Both the position numbers and the translations under genes were made by a program. From Methanolinea sp. (GTDB lineage Archaea; Halobacteriota; Methanomicrobia; Methanomicrobiales; Methanospirillaceae): a DNA stretch of 64,000 bases. The notes below the pieces were generated by a model, which worked only from the letters and a program-made list of their open reading frames with translations, made no database searches and was not told the DNA's origin. This document shows, in pieces, positions 1 through 10,009 of this stretch. How positions within the stretch are numbered: the first letter of the stretch is position 1; each line of letters begins with the position of its first letter. The DNA lies in NCBI GenBank assembly GCA_018262855.1, contig JADFDO010000006.1, positions 93,249 through 157,248 on the forward strand, written 5' to 3'.

Positions 1-106
1 ACCGGTTCAGGTTCCTGGCCATTTCATCCGGGAATACCATGTATAATCTATCATAGTCATGGATTACAAACCCCATTTTAGGATAACTTACCTGATCCCG
101 CGCTTT

Positions 107-3100
107 TTATGATATCGGGCGATATTTTCCCCTCGGGATACTCATCTCAAATCGGGCCCCTTTACCCGGCACGCCCGTTTCGTGGAGGGATATCCCCGTG
201 ATTACAAGGATCTCCCGGGATAAAAAGAGGCCAAAACCCGTATTCTTGCCAAATCCCTTCTGGAAGATCTGCTCTTTCTTGTCATAGGGAATTCCTATCC
301 CGTTGTCCTGGACAAGAAGGGACAAACCCTCGGGGTTTTCAGTGCATCGGATGTTGATCTCCGTGACCCGTTCGCCATGCCGTACGGCATTGTCAATGAT
401 GTTTGAGAAGACTTTCTCAACCATTGGATCAGCATAGATCTCTGCGTTACAGGTGCAGGAGAGGGCAATACTCGCCAGTTCAAACCGGCTCACGATATCT
501 TTGATCCTGAACCACCCGGGCTCTTTCATACCGAGGTCCTGGTAATCTCTTGTGAAATTGATCTGCCGGGAGATTGCGGCCCCGGCGGCATCGATCTTTT
601 TGAGAAGGTCCGCGATGACAGGATCCGGGTTGTTCATCAGCGCTATCTGGGTATATCCCTGGAGAATGGTAACCTGGTTCACCACATCGTGCCGGGTGAT
701 GCTGTTAAGGAGGTTGAGCTTTGCACCGGTTTCCCTGATCGTTTTTTCCGCTTCCCTGCGTTCGGTGATGTCAATGATGTACATATTGATGTGGTTCTCT
801 CCATCCGGCCTGACAGCGGTGATCTGGTATATTCGACCGGATTCAGCCTCCGATTCTGTTTTAAACGTTCCTTCGTTCTCCAGAACATTCCTGATAAGAT
901 CACGAATAAATCCATGCATCTGCTCCCCTTCATGTTCCTCGAACGAAGCTAACCATTGCTTTCCAGAATCGTTTGCGTAGAGGAGTGTACTGTCGAGGGC
1001 ATACCTGATCACTGGAAAGGGATTTTCGCCTGGGAACTGTGCAAGTATCCTTATCCTCTCCTCGTTCTCTTTTTGATCCGTGATATCTCGCGATGTACCC
1101 ATCACCTGGACGATGGTCCCAGATTCATCCCTGACCGGGATGAGCGAGTGGTCGAACCATCGGAGGTTCCCCTCCGGTCCCATCCTGCCGACACTCCGTG
1201 CGGGCATTCCCGTGGTAAACACATGATCGATTGCCTTTCTCTGATGCATGGAGAGATCATCCGGGAAAAAAGTGCCCCGTTCGTGCCCGATAATCTCGCT
1301 GGCAGGCCGACCAAGGATGCGTGCTGCGGCATCATTGACATAAACAACATGGTCATCCCGGTCTATCATGAAGATCATATCCGGAGATACTTCAGAGAGA
1401 CTGCGGAACCATGACTCTTTCTCATGCAGTGCCTGTTCTGCTTCTATTATATCAGTGATGTCCCGGCCTACTGACTGGTACTCAACAAGGGTCCCGTCGT
1501 GATCAAAAATTGCCCGGTCGCTCCACTGCTGCCAGTGAACCTTGCCATCCGGGAAGACAATCCGGTGCCTGATGGTATCGACAGGGTGTTCCGGCGTCAG
1601 GGATTTGAAAAATTGATTGACACGCTTCCTGTCTTCATCCGGGATCACAGGTTTGAACGTATGGCCCAGGATCTCCTCACGGGTGAGACCAAAATACCTG
1701 CAATAGGCCTCGTTGACAAAGACATGGGTACCGTCGGGTAAAAACCGTGAGATAAATTCCGTCTGGTCTTCAACCACGTTCCTGTATCGCTGTTCGCCCT
1801 CCTCAAGCGCTTCTTCGGTCTTTACCCTCTCGATTGCAACCCCAATCTGGGTTGCGATTGTTTCGAGGGCAACGCGGCTGCTTTCCTGTACCGAGATGTC
1901 GGTGTGCGAAGAGACGTTCAGGCATGCGATACCCCTGCCATTTGAAATGACCGGGATGATACATGCAGACTGTACTCCTTCCTGTGTCTGGGAGGAGGTA
2001 AATTGAAATTCAAGACCGGGAGAGGGTATGCAGACTGAATTTTTTTCACGGACCATGTGTGCCAGCCTGGATCCGGGCTTGAGATGGAGGACACTTCTGA
2101 GAAATGGATCCCCGAGATTCTTCGACACGACAAGATCGGCCGATTCGTCGTTCTCATCCAGCAGGTACACAGCCCCGGAATCCATCCCCGATATATCAAT
2201 CGCGGTATCCAGGCAGATTTTAAGGATCTCAGGCATTCCATGGGCCTTCTGGAGTGCAAGGCCAAGTCCGAGCTGGGCACGAAGTATTGCCTCCTGGTTT
2301 TTCCTTTCTGTGATGTCCCGGAATGTCCCTTCGATTCCGAGGATGTTGCCTGCGTCATCGTAATAATAATGGCTGCTCGTTTCGACAGGAACCGGGGTAC
2401 CATCCCTTCTCTTGAGATTCACGGGATAACTGGTGACTTTCCCTTCATGCTGTACATCAGCAAGGAATTTTTCCCTGTCATCGGGATTGAAATAGAAGTC
2501 GTCTGCAATACTCCGGCCAAGGCACTCATCGAGGGTTTCATAGCCGAGAAGCGTAGCCCATGAACGGCTGGCCTTGATCAGCCTCCCTTTGTTGTCACTA
2601 CGGTAATATACGTCCTGGATCTGATCGAGAAGGTTGGCATACTCCTGGTTTGCGGAGACCAGCTGCTGCTCAGCTTTTTTCTGCTCGGTCATGTCAGTCA
2701 GGAAAGAGAGGGATGCAGGATTTCCCGACCATTGAATGAGGGTTGAATTGATCCAGACCCACCTCTCGTCGCCATCTCCCCTGATGATCCTGAACATGTA
2801 TCCTGTGGGAGGAATCTCTCCTTTCATCCGCTGGAGATGCCGGCTCATCACCAGTGCCCGGTCATCAGGATGAACAAAATCTGTGAAAGGCCGGGATGTT
2901 ATCTCATCCTCCGTATATCCAAGGAGCCTGACGAGTGCCGGATTGACAAGCACCAACCGATCCCCCTGGGCTATGAGGATACCTTCGGTCGCGGTTTCAA
3001 AGAGGGCCCGGTAATTCTGTTCGCTCTCGCGAACCTGTTCTTCTGCTTTTATCCTGTCGGTGATATCAACGATGATGCCCCGCACGCCAACAATGGCACC

Positions 3101-4231
3101 TTCCCGGACAACCGGGGACGAAAATATTGATACGGGGAATGTGCTGCCATCTCTCCTGATCGCTCTGTATTCCCTGGTTTTTTCAAGGGGGGTTCCCTTA
3201 TCCATCACCTGCTGCAACGCCAACCCGGCCCTTTCCCGGTCTTCAGGGGCGATCATCGTGAGAGCAGGTATACCTCTCCCGAGATCCTTCTCAGTATACC
3301 CAAATACCTTGAATGCAAGGCGGTTTGCATAGGTTACGGTGCCCGCCGTATCGGTTTCATAGATGACCTGAGGTAAGAGGTCTGCAAGTTCCCTGAAACG
3401 CCGCTCGCTCTCGTTCAGCGCCTCCAGAACCTTTTTCCGCTCGGTAATCTCCCTGATCGATTCGATCGCTCCGATCACCTCACCTCTGGTATTGTAGAGC
3501 GGGGAGGCGGTAAACCAGAGGGCTGCTCCCAATCCTGCATTGAAATGGGGAATGGTGATTTCGGAGAAGAGATTATTTCCTTCGCGCTGTATCATGGGAT
3601 ACCTTGCAACGGTTGCGGGATCATCGGTGAGGACAAGGTCTATCAGGATCGGTCTTCGCTGATGATAAAACGGGATAGCATATTCGTAATTTCCCTTTCC
3701 GACGATATCTTCCGCCCTCACCCCTGTCATCCGCTCAATAGCCCTGTTCCAGGCAATCACTACCCCGTTCCTGTCGATCGCAAAGGTCGCGTCCGGGAGG
3801 AAGTTTAAGATGTCCGATTCGCGCCTTTCATGGTCACGGATACTCGCCTCTGCTCTTTTCTGCTGGACGGCCTGCCTCACCTTATGGATGAGTTCGGCGA
3901 ACTGTGAGCCCGGGTCCCCGCCTTTCTGGAGGTAGAAATCGGCGCCCTCGTTCAGTGCCTGGATGACCACCTCCTCACGACCTCGTCCGGTGAAGATGAT
4001 GAACGGGATGGGATTGCCGGAGGCACGGACCTTCTTCAGGAAATCGATCCCGTTCATGCCCGGCATCTGATAGTCTGATATGATGGCATCGTAGCTGCCC
4101 TTCTCAATCAGGATCAGGGCTTCTTTCGCCGATGTCGACGTGTCAACGATGAACTCGCCTTTCCTCTCAATGAAGATCTTCCCAACCTCGAGAAGTCCGG
4201 GTTCGTCATCGACATAAAGAACAGAGATCAT
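107..4231 (-). CDS. REC-PAS(7)-GAF hybrid sensor histidine kinase
   Basis: A 1374-residue cytoplasmic sensor kinase. An N-terminal receiver domain (about 1-120, acceptor Asp53 in the motif IISDYQMPG) is followed by about seven PAS domains. A GAF domain (about 660-830) lies between the fourth and fifth PAS. The kinase core has His1181 in TRHD, an N box (DNAVRHG, Asn about 1281), a G1 box (DNGIGIP, about 1309) and a GFGLFL G2 motif. I see no transmembrane segment or signal peptide, so it probably senses an internal redox, ligand or energy cue. A receiver at the N terminus rather than the C terminus is the layout shared by its relatives at 18821, 39030 and 62265. Its response-regulator partner is not adjacent. 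The start is the ATG that begins the receiver strand MISVLYVDDE, as in all relatives. The ligand is unknown. Confidence 0.93.
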   Translation of the reverse strand: MISVLYVDDEPGLLEVGKIFIERKGEFIVDTSTSAKEALILIEKGSYDAIISDYQMPGMNGIDFLKKVRASGNPIPFIIFTGRGREEVVIQALNEGADFYLQKGGDPGSQFAELIHKVRQAVQQKRAEASIRDHERRESDILNFLPDATFAIDRNGVVIAWNRAIERMTGVRAEDIVGKGNYEYAIPFYHQRRPILIDLVLTDDPATVARYPMIQREGNNLFSEITIPHFNAGLGAALWFTASPLYNTRGEVIGAIESIREITERKKVLEALNESERRFRELADLLPQVIYETDTAGTVTYANRLAFKVFGYTEKDLGRGIPALTMIAPEDRERAGLALQQVMDKGTPLEKTREYRAIRRDGSTFPVSIFSSPVVREGAIVGVRGIIVDITDRIKAEEQVRESEQNYRALFETATEGILIAQGDRLVLVNPALVRLLGYTEDEITSRPFTDFVHPDDRALVMSRHLQRMKGEIPPTGYMFRIIRGDGDERWVWINSTLIQWSGNPASLSFLTDMTEQKKAEQQLVSANQEYANLLDQIQDVYYRSDNKGRLIKASRSWATLLGYETLDECLGRSIADDFYFNPDDREKFLADVQHEGKVTSYPVNLKRRDGTPVPVETSSHYYYDDAGNILGIEGTFRDITERKNQEAILRAQLGLGLALQKAHGMPEILKICLDTAIDISGMDSGAVYLLDENDESADLVVSKNLGDPFLRSVLHLKPGSRLAHMVREKNSVCIPSPGLEFQFTSSQTQEGVQSACIIPVISNGRGIACLNVSSHTDISVQESSRVALETIATQIGVAIERVKTEEALEEGEQRYRNVVEDQTEFISRFLPDGTHVFVNEAYCRYFGLTREEILGHTFKPVIPDEDRKRVNQFFKSLTPEHPVDTIRHRIVFPDGKVHWQQWSDRAIFDHDGTLVEYQSVGRDITDIIEAEQALHEKESWFRSLSEVSPDMIFMIDRDDHVVYVNDAAARILGRPASEIIGHERGTFFPDDLSMHQRKAIDHVFTTGMPARSVGRMGPEGNLRWFDHSLIPVRDESGTIVQVMGTSRDITDQKENEERIRILAQFPGENPFPVIRYALDSTLLYANDSGKQWLASFEEHEGEQMHGFIRDLIRNVLENEGTFKTESEAESGRIYQITAVRPDGENHINMYIIDITERREAEKTIRETGAKLNLLNSITRHDVVNQVTILQGYTQIALMNNPDPVIADLLKKIDAAGAAISRQINFTRDYQDLGMKEPGWFRIKDIVSRFELASIALSCTCNAEIYADPMVEKVFSNIIDNAVRHGERVTEINIRCTENPEGLSLLVQDNGIGIPYDKKEQIFQKGFGKNTGFGLFLSREILVITGISLHETGVPGKGARFEMSIPRGKYRPIS

Positions 4232-4456
4232 GAGTGTCCTTTACTTCTGAACATGAATGTTTGGGGTTATGATAGTTACCATTCGGATACCTCATACTGG
4301 CAGTGCTCACTGGAATGGCAGCATTCTCCGGCGCAATGCTGCGCAGTTAACCCTCCTTATTTGCTCAAGCGTGAAACAAGTTCGGGAGTCTCTCTAAAAA
4401 GGTCCCCTGTCGATTTCGTGCATGGAGATCTCATTCGGTCATTCCTGGTTTTTTTC

Positions 4457-5221
4457 TCAGTGCCCCGGAAATGCAACCTTCGGCCTCTTTATTACAAACG
4501 AGTCGTCAAGGTTCCTTGCCATTGCCTGGGCAACTTCAACCGGGATTCCAAGTGCCATGGTATCCGGGGGCAGGCTGTAATTCTGGGTGGGATCCTGGGG
4601 ACCCATGAACGCAGCATCCCGTGGTGCATGCTCCGCGAGCCGGGCAGGATATGTGATGAAGGTTGAGCACGACGGCCCCCAGGGTACGATGACAGGAGAG
4701 AAAGGGTCTTCCCGATCGAAATGAACAAGTGCAGCGAGGTTCCTCACCTGTTCCGCGTTCCCGAAACAGCAGATGGAGCGAATAGCAGGTTCAGGTTCGG
4801 GCAGTGTCTCGCAGCCCTGCACCACGAGATATTTCCCGGGGATTGTGATGGTGCCGAGCGCCTTGAAGCTGCGGTCCACAAGATCGGGCGAAGCCTTGAG
4901 GTATTCCGCAGCACCTCCCCGGACATCCTTCCTCCCGGTGGAGACAAAAAACCGGATATAGTCAGGTTTCTTTGTAAATCCGGTATGCGAAAGGCCCCCC
5001 GGGCAGCACCCCTCGGTATTATCCCCTGAAATGAAGAATGCATCAGGCGAGCCCAACACCGCCATCCTGTACATCGAGAATGCGAGACATCGGTGGATTT
5101 CGGAGAGGTGAACAGCATTTTCAGGGCGTTGGTCGGTTCCAAAGACCGCGAGCGGCCGGGTCTTGAGATGGAATGCCGATGAGAGCTTCCTGGCAATTTC
5201 CTTAACACTTGTATCTCCCAT
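4457..5221 (-). CDS. DUF169 family protein
   Basis: A 254-residue soluble protein that I recognise as DUF169, a family common in methanogens and other anaerobes with no agreed function. It is Cys-rich in two places: CC in NTEGCCPGG (about residue 70) and CC in SICCFGNAEQ (about 150). Such cysteines often occur in this family and could bind metal or a cofactor (inference). There is no signal peptide. It ends about 225 bp from the start of the kinase at 4231 and is transcribed toward it. The gap upstream (to 5335) separates it from a divergent lipoprotein gene. The family call is fairly sure; the function is not known. Confidence 0.8.
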   Translation of the reverse strand: MGDTSVKEIARKLSSAFHLKTRPLAVFGTDQRPENAVHLSEIHRCLAFSMYRMAVLGSPDAFFISGDNTEGCCPGGLSHTGFTKKPDYIRFFVSTGRKDVRGGAAEYLKASPDLVDRSFKALGTITIPGKYLVVQGCETLPEPEPAIRSICCFGNAEQVRNLAALVHFDREDPFSPVIVPWGPSCSTFITYPARLAEHAPRDAAFMGPQDPTQNYSLPPDTMALGIPVEVAQAMARNLDDSFVIKRPKVAFPGH

Positions 5222-5335
5222 GGGAAGGATCTTTACCTTTTCACCTCATGAGAGTGATTGTTCCCATGACCATCAACTTTCCCGGGAACCACAACTGCTA
5301 TCGGCCGGGAACTCAGACACATTATTGAGGATCGT

Positions 5336-5977
5336 ATGAAAAATCCGTGGTTTTTTCTCCTCATTGCAGCCCTCGCGGCAATAATCCTGGCAGCTGGCTG
5401 TGCATCCCAGACGGGAGGACCATCTGCACCGTCAGGTGATACCTCCCAGGCAGGAACCCCTGCAGCAACAGCCTCGCCTGAAGACGTGGCGGCACTCGCC
5501 CTGGACCTCTCCGATTTTCCCCAGGGCTATGAACTGATATTCGAGGGGGAGATCCTTCCACCCGATGAAAGCCCGCTCCTCGGGGATCGGGATTTTGTTG
5601 GGAGTTACTCGTTCGCAGCGAGCAATGAGAGTGGAGAACTTGCAGCAGGGGAGCTTGTTGAGCAAATCATTATCCTGTATCATAAGCCTCCGTCCCGGGA
5701 GAACCTGGACATCCTCGTGAAAGCATTTTACCCCGAATTCTCCTCATGGTCGCTCTCACCTCTCCCGGACCCCGGGATCGGCGATGTGAGTTCCGCGTAT
5801 CATTTTTCTGACTCAAGCACCACGCTTTCAGGCCACCTGGTCGCATTCGGAGAGAGTGAAGTGTATTGCGTTATCATGACCATGCGGGGGGATGGGACTG
5901 CTGATTATGCCCTTACGAAGGAGATAGCGGAAAAAGCCGCTGAAAAGATCAGATCGGCGGGATTTACAGTAAGATAA
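5336..5977 (+). CDS. Secreted lipoprotein of unknown function
   Basis: A 213-residue protein with a lipoprotein signal: hydrophobic residues 6-20 end in a lipobox LAAGC with the cysteine near 22. A Ser/Thr/Pro/Ala-rich linker follows (about 25-45), typical of Methanomicrobiales surface lipoproteins. The remaining domain, of about 150 residues, resembles no family I can name. Its stop codon is one base before the ATG of the methanogenesis marker 8 gene, so the two are very likely co-transcribed and translationally coupled. No functional link between an exported lipoprotein and marker 8 is known to me. Confidence 0.75.
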   Translation: MKNPWFFLLIAALAAIILAAGCASQTGGPSAPSGDTSQAGTPAATASPEDVAALALDLSDFPQGYELIFEGEILPPDESPLLGDRDFVGSYSFAASNESGELAAGELVEQIIILYHKPPSRENLDILVKAFYPEFSSWSLSPLPDPGIGDVSSAYHFSDSSTTLSGHLVAFGESEVYCVIMTMRGDGTADYALTKEIAEKAAEKIRSAGFTVR

Positions 5978-5978
5978 C

Positions 5979-6863
5979 ATGTACATCCGGGCATTCACGG
6001 CGAGGGATGATATGGGGGATGAACATGTGATCGAGGCAATCGGGCGATGCAGGGTAGTGATACGGAATGGGAGAGTCATTGAAGTAGGCGAGCCTGTGAT
6101 ACGGGAATGCCCCCTCGCGAGAAGATTTGCCTTTCCTATCCCTTCAATCGACAGGGAGTCTGTCAGGGCAAATATCGAGCATCGGATCGCAGCATTCGGA
6201 ATGTGCACCCCGGGACGGGTTGTCCATGAGACCAGGGAATTCGTGGGATTCGGGGCATCGGAATTGCTGAGTTTTGGCCTTGAAGCCGGGCTGATAGATG
6301 CTGTCGTGCTTGCCTGTGACGGTGCCGGAACTGTTGTGGTCAATACCCCTGCCCTCGTCCAGGGCATCGGGGGGAGGATGTCGGGGCTGGTAAAGACTGT
6401 CCCCTATCCAGAGGTAATTCACAGGATAACGGACGCAGGGGGTATTGTGATCGATCCAGATCATGCACGTCTCGACCAGGTCGCCGGAGTCGGGCACGCC
6501 TGCGAGTCTGGATATCACCGTATCGCAGTAACGGTAACTCTGCCTGACGACGCAAAGAGGATACGCCACCAGTATCCTGATTCGTTCATCGTCGCGGTGC
6601 ACACCACTGGATTGACCGATGAAGAGGCAGCGCTCATCACATCCTCATCAGATCTCGTCACATCGTGTGCCTCCCGGCCGATCAGGGAAATTGCAGGGAG
6701 ATCTGCCCTTATCCAGGCAGGTGTGGCCATCCCTGTCTTTGCAATGACGGAAAAGGGAAAAGCACTCATTATCGAGAAGATACACCGGGGATCCGAGCAG
6801 GTGCTGGTGAAGACGACCCGGCTTCCCTCTCCCGGCAGCGATCAGCCTGAACCACTCATCTGA
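5979..6863 (+). CDS. Methanogenesis marker protein 8 (DUF2099)
   Basis: A 294-residue soluble protein matching methanogenesis marker protein 8. Recognisable stretches include DEHVIEAIGRCRVVIRNGRV near the N terminus, FGMCTPGRVV (about 70), ACDGAGTVV (about 110), PALVQGIGGRMSG and FIVAVHTTG (about 205). The family is restricted to methanogens (and relatives) and its biochemical role is not established. It is the best taxonomic anchor in this window. The ATG lies one base after the upstream lipoprotein's stop, so coupling is likely. The C-terminal tail of about 15 residues, rich in Pro and Ser, is probably lineage specific. Confidence 0.92.
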   Translation: MYIRAFTARDDMGDEHVIEAIGRCRVVIRNGRVIEVGEPVIRECPLARRFAFPIPSIDRESVRANIEHRIAAFGMCTPGRVVHETREFVGFGASELLSFGLEAGLIDAVVLACDGAGTVVVNTPALVQGIGGRMSGLVKTVPYPEVIHRITDAGGIVIDPDHARLDQVAGVGHACESGYHRIAVTVTLPDDAKRIRHQYPDSFIVAVHTTGLTDEEAALITSSSDLVTSCASRPIREIAGRSALIQAGVAIPVFAMTEKGKALIIEKIHRGSEQVLVKTTRLPSPGSDQPEPLI

Positions 6864-6989
6864 CGTATTAGGAAAAGGGGAAGCACAGTATTCCCGCGGG
6901 GTTCTACCCAGTAGACTCCTTTTCTTCCTGGATGCATGTCTATCGAGCAGGGTATCATGTGGCCTTTAGGCTTCCCGGGATGCACATCT

Positions 6990-7649
6990 TCATACTGGCA
7001 TGATGCTGTCGGGGAACGTCTGGGATTTCTCAACTGACGTGGCCCTTGTCTTCAGGATCAGCGTATGGCCGACGCATTTGCCCGCCAGGAACCCGCAGTC
7101 CGCGTTGATCGTGATGATCTCGCTCCTCGAAGATTCACCCTCGATATCGCCAAGACATCGCTCGAGTGACGGGGCGGAATTGATGGAGATCCTCTCCCCC
7201 ACCTCATTGAACACTTCCAGTATTACGCATACAGAATGAGCGGTCTCGTCCCCGGTATTTGTGATAGTCGCCGTGGTCTCCCGGCACGTGAGCCCGCAAC
7301 TGGATGGCGTACCTGAATCCAGGGTGAACTCAACAGGTCTCCTCACCTGAGTGGGAACTGGAGTGGGGGCAGTGGTTGGCAGAAGGGTTCTCTCAGTGGT
7401 GGTTGCAGTTCCAGTCACTGATGTCGTGGATATTCCCATTGTCGTCGCTCCCGTGGTGATGGTGGGTCTCGTGGTGATAGTAAGGGAGGGAGTCGGGGTT
7501 GCAGACACGGTGTTCTGCTCGTCGGTGAGATCGGGGATCTTTTCTTCGTCTCCGGGCCGTTCCTGGAAGACGACAAAAATCCCGACAATGAGAATTATAG
7601 CGAGTACGATGATGAGCGTGGCCGTGCCAGGATTTTTCATGCAGGCCAT
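6990..7649 (-). CDS. Membrane-anchored protein with Thr-rich stalk
   Basis: A 219-residue protein. One N-terminal membrane helix (about 9-28, ATLIIVLAIILIVGIFVVF) is followed by a charged stretch, a long Thr/Pro-rich stalk (about 48-103) and a C-terminal domain of about 110 residues. That domain has beta-sandwich-like spacing and at least six cysteines (for example SSCGLTC and CGFLAGKC). The layout is an extracellular domain held off the membrane on an O-glycosylation-prone linker. The domain starts ITNTGDETAHSV, which resembles the FxLYD/CARDB-type NTG motif, but I cannot assign a family. An internal ATG at 7640 would give a more usual signal-anchor start; neither start has a clear ribosome binding site. 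Confidence 0.7.
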   Translation of the reverse strand: MACMKNPGTATLIIVLAIILIVGIFVVFQERPGDEEKIPDLTDEQNTVSATPTPSLTITTRPTITTGATTMGISTTSVTGTATTTERTLLPTTAPTPVPTQVRRPVEFTLDSGTPSSCGLTCRETTATITNTGDETAHSVCVILEVFNEVGERISINSAPSLERCLGDIEGESSRSEIITINADCGFLAGKCVGHTLILKTRATSVEKSQTFPDSIMPV

Positions 7650-7802
7650 ATGGGCACTTGGTGGGCATGAAGATTCTTATCGTACCATTCGTATACCCCG
7701 CCATGGAAAGGAACATGGGTATTATAGTTGAGAAACGTGAACCATTCCTCATTGAGAGATTCCTCCGGATTTTTCCTGGACGGAGGGGTCCGGGGTGAGA
7801 GA

Positions 7803-8528
7803 ATGTCGCCTGTCCTTGAAGTTGCAGACCTTTCAAAGGCTTATGGAGATGTAACCGCGGTTGATCATGTCTCCCTCTCTGTTGATGAGGGGGCGCTCTT
7901 TGGCCTCCTTGGTCCGAACGGTTCCGGGAAGACCACCATGATCAAGGTCCTGACAGGACAGATACGCCCGACAGGCGGGTCGGCACGAGTGCTCGGGCTC
8001 GATGTTGAGCGGGAAGGCCTGAAAGTCCGTGAAAGGGTAGGGATCATCCCGGAGCAGGAATCACCCCCGAGTTTCCTGACCGCAATGGAGTATCTAGAAT
8101 TTGTAGGTGCCGTGCGGAAGTTACAGGATATTGGCGAAAAGGCGGAATACTGGTTCGATCTCCTCGAATTTGGTGACAAGAAGCATGTGCTCTGCAAGGA
8201 CCTCTCCCGGGGTACCCGGCAGAAACTGATGTTTGCCCAGGCATTCATCCATGAACCGGTCCTTGCCCTGATCGACGAACCCCTGATCAACTTCGACCCT
8301 GTCATGCAGGATGTGGTCAAAGGGTACCTGTCAGAGTATGTCAGGAAAGGAAAGACGATCTTCCTCTCTACCCACATCCTCGAGGTCGCCGAGGAGATCT
8401 GTTCCTCGTTTGCGATCCTACATTCGGGGAAACTGCTCCATGCAGGACCTGTTGCCGATCTGACTGCCAGGGGAACGCACCTCCCCGAGTTCTTCCTCTC
8501 CCTCGTCAGGAAGGATCATCATGCCTGA
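7803..8528 (+). CDS. ABC transporter ATP-binding protein
   Basis: The 241-residue nucleotide-binding subunit of an ABC-2-like exporter. Visible motifs are Walker A GPNGSGKTT (about 39-47), Walker B LALIDEP (about 155-161) and the switch His in LSTHI. The signature motif is LSRGTRQKL instead of LSGGQ, a common deviation in exporter ATPases of this type. The reading frame opens at 7728, but the ATG at 7803 follows a GGGGTGAG ribosome binding site and gives the normal length. It overlaps the permease gene by eight bases, so the two form one operon. The substrate is not evident. Confidence 0.9.
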   Translation: MSPVLEVADLSKAYGDVTAVDHVSLSVDEGALFGLLGPNGSGKTTMIKVLTGQIRPTGGSARVLGLDVEREGLKVRERVGIIPEQESPPSFLTAMEYLEFVGAVRKLQDIGEKAEYWFDLLEFGDKKHVLCKDLSRGTRQKLMFAQAFIHEPVLALIDEPLINFDPVMQDVVKGYLSEYVRKGKTIFLSTHILEVAEEICSSFAILHSGKLLHAGPVADLTARGTHLPEFFLSLVRKDHHA

Positions 8529-9927
8529 ACTCTTCATGCGCATGATGAAGGAGGAATGGCGGCTCCACTCAACCATGTTCGGGCAGATCTCCTTTGCGCT
8601 CTTTCCCGTCATGATATTTGGCATCGTCTTCATGGGATCGTTTCTCCTCCCCCTTATGCATTCTGCGTTACCTCTCGGAAATATCACTCTCATCACCCAC
8701 GCGATGTTCCTTGTCCTTGGCATCATGGTCGGGGGTTTCGGGCTCCTTGGAAACGAGATGATGAACCGGAGGTTTGGCCAGGCGAGCTTCCTCGCATACT
8801 CCGCACGGAGCCTTCCGCTCTCCGAGCGGTTCATCTTTGCAAATTTTGTCATCAAGGACACGGTCTATTATTTCTTTCTCTGGGTCCTCCCGTTCGGGGC
8901 AGGGTATATCGCCGCAGCTCCATTCACGGAAACGCCGCTTCAGCGTGCATTCCTCCTCCTCCTCACGCTCTCTCTCTCGTTCATGGCAGGACTCTGCACG
9001 GTATTCCTTCTCTCTTCTCTCTATGTCCGGTCAAAGCTGGCACTGGTGCTCCTTGGTGCTGCGGTAGGGGCCGGGTTCTTTGCCATCTTCCTCGCAACAG
9101 GGATAAATCCCGCCCTCTACTTTCCCCCTTACCTGCTCTACCACAGCTTTTCCCTGCCCGGACTGATCGCTTCATGTGCAGTGCTTGCGGGCCTTTTCAT
9201 CATCTCCGTGATTCTTTTTTCCCCTGAACAGACGGGAAGGACCGCAACCCACAAGGACCTTTTTTTACCTGTCCAGAAGCGGCTTGCCGGTCTCCCGAAT
9301 CCCCCCCTCGTCGCAAAGGATTTCGTCGATCTGCACAGGAGTGGCATCGGAATCGGGCAGACGCTCTTCTCTTTTGTGGCTCCCCTGATCGTGATCTGGT
9401 TCTTCCTCTCACTGGTGAGATCCTATCTCCCCCCGCACGGCCTGCTCTTCCTGTTCGCGATGATCTCCGGGGTGATCGCGTCGACCATCTACACCTGGGT
9501 GACCGAGTTTGACAATTTCAGCCACTATTCCTGCCTCCCGGTGGCGGTAAGCACCCTTATCGGGAGCAAGATGACCACATTTGCGATCCTGCAGGTCATC
9601 CCGGCAGTATTCATCAGCCTTGCTGCAGCCTTTTCCGGTGAAGCAGCCCTTATCCTGCCGGCTGTCGTTCTCTGCATCTCCTTCTCGTTCTATGCTGCGG
9701 GTGTCATGGCGTTCCTCTGCGGGCTTTCGCCGAGCGTGCTTGTCTACGATGTGAAAGTGCTCTTCACCTATCTCGTGCTCGACGGGCTGGTATTTGCAGT
9801 ATTTTCCGCACTTGCATTCGCAAATCCATGGTACGCACTGGCATCCCTGCTCCTCTTCATTCCGGCATTGCTCATGGTAAAGGCCGCAAAGCGTCGCTGG
9901 GATACAGTCGACCCAACCGGGTTTTAA
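8521..9927 (+). CDS. ABC transporter permease
   Basis: A 468-residue polytopic membrane protein with roughly twelve hydrophobic segments in two sets. A cytoplasmic stretch (about 235-275) divides them. Its start overlaps the end of the ATPase gene, so it should be the membrane subunit of that exporter. I cannot place it in a named permease family, and the substrate is unknown. The coding region ends in a T-rich run (about 9923-9940) that could end transcription before the next promoter. Confidence 0.85.
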   Translation: MPELFMRMMKEEWRLHSTMFGQISFALFPVMIFGIVFMGSFLLPLMHSALPLGNITLITHAMFLVLGIMVGGFGLLGNEMMNRRFGQASFLAYSARSLPLSERFIFANFVIKDTVYYFFLWVLPFGAGYIAAAPFTETPLQRAFLLLLTLSLSFMAGLCTVFLLSSLYVRSKLALVLLGAAVGAGFFAIFLATGINPALYFPPYLLYHSFSLPGLIASCAVLAGLFIISVILFSPEQTGRTATHKDLFLPVQKRLAGLPNPPLVAKDFVDLHRSGIGIGQTLFSFVAPLIVIWFFLSLVRSYLPPHGLLFLFAMISGVIASTIYTWVTEFDNFSHYSCLPVAVSTLIGSKMTTFAILQVIPAVFISLAAAFSGEAALILPAVVLCISFSFYAAGVMAFLCGLSPSVLVYDVKVLFTYLVLDGLVFAVFSALAFANPWYALASLLLFIPALLMVKAAKRRWDTVDPTGF

Positions 9928-9980
9928 AATACCTTTTTTTGATAATTCCGGTGGCACTCTTTCGATCGAAAACAGTATTC

Positions 9981-9992
9981 CTATATTTTTTA
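9981..9992 (+). promoter_or_regulatory. TATA box for the 10010 lipoprotein (leaderless)
   Basis: CTATATTTTTTA is centred about 25 nt ahead of the ATG at 10010. The transcript would begin at or very near the start codon, so the gene is probably leaderless. This argues against the TTG at 10001 as the start. Confidence 0.55.
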
Positions 9993-10009
9993 ACATCCAA
10001 TTGTCCTGC

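Noticed and set aside
956..1414. 152-codon plus-strand ORF within the first kinase gene
   Set aside because: Antisense shadow of PAS-coding sequence, which gives long open frames in this GC-rich DNA.
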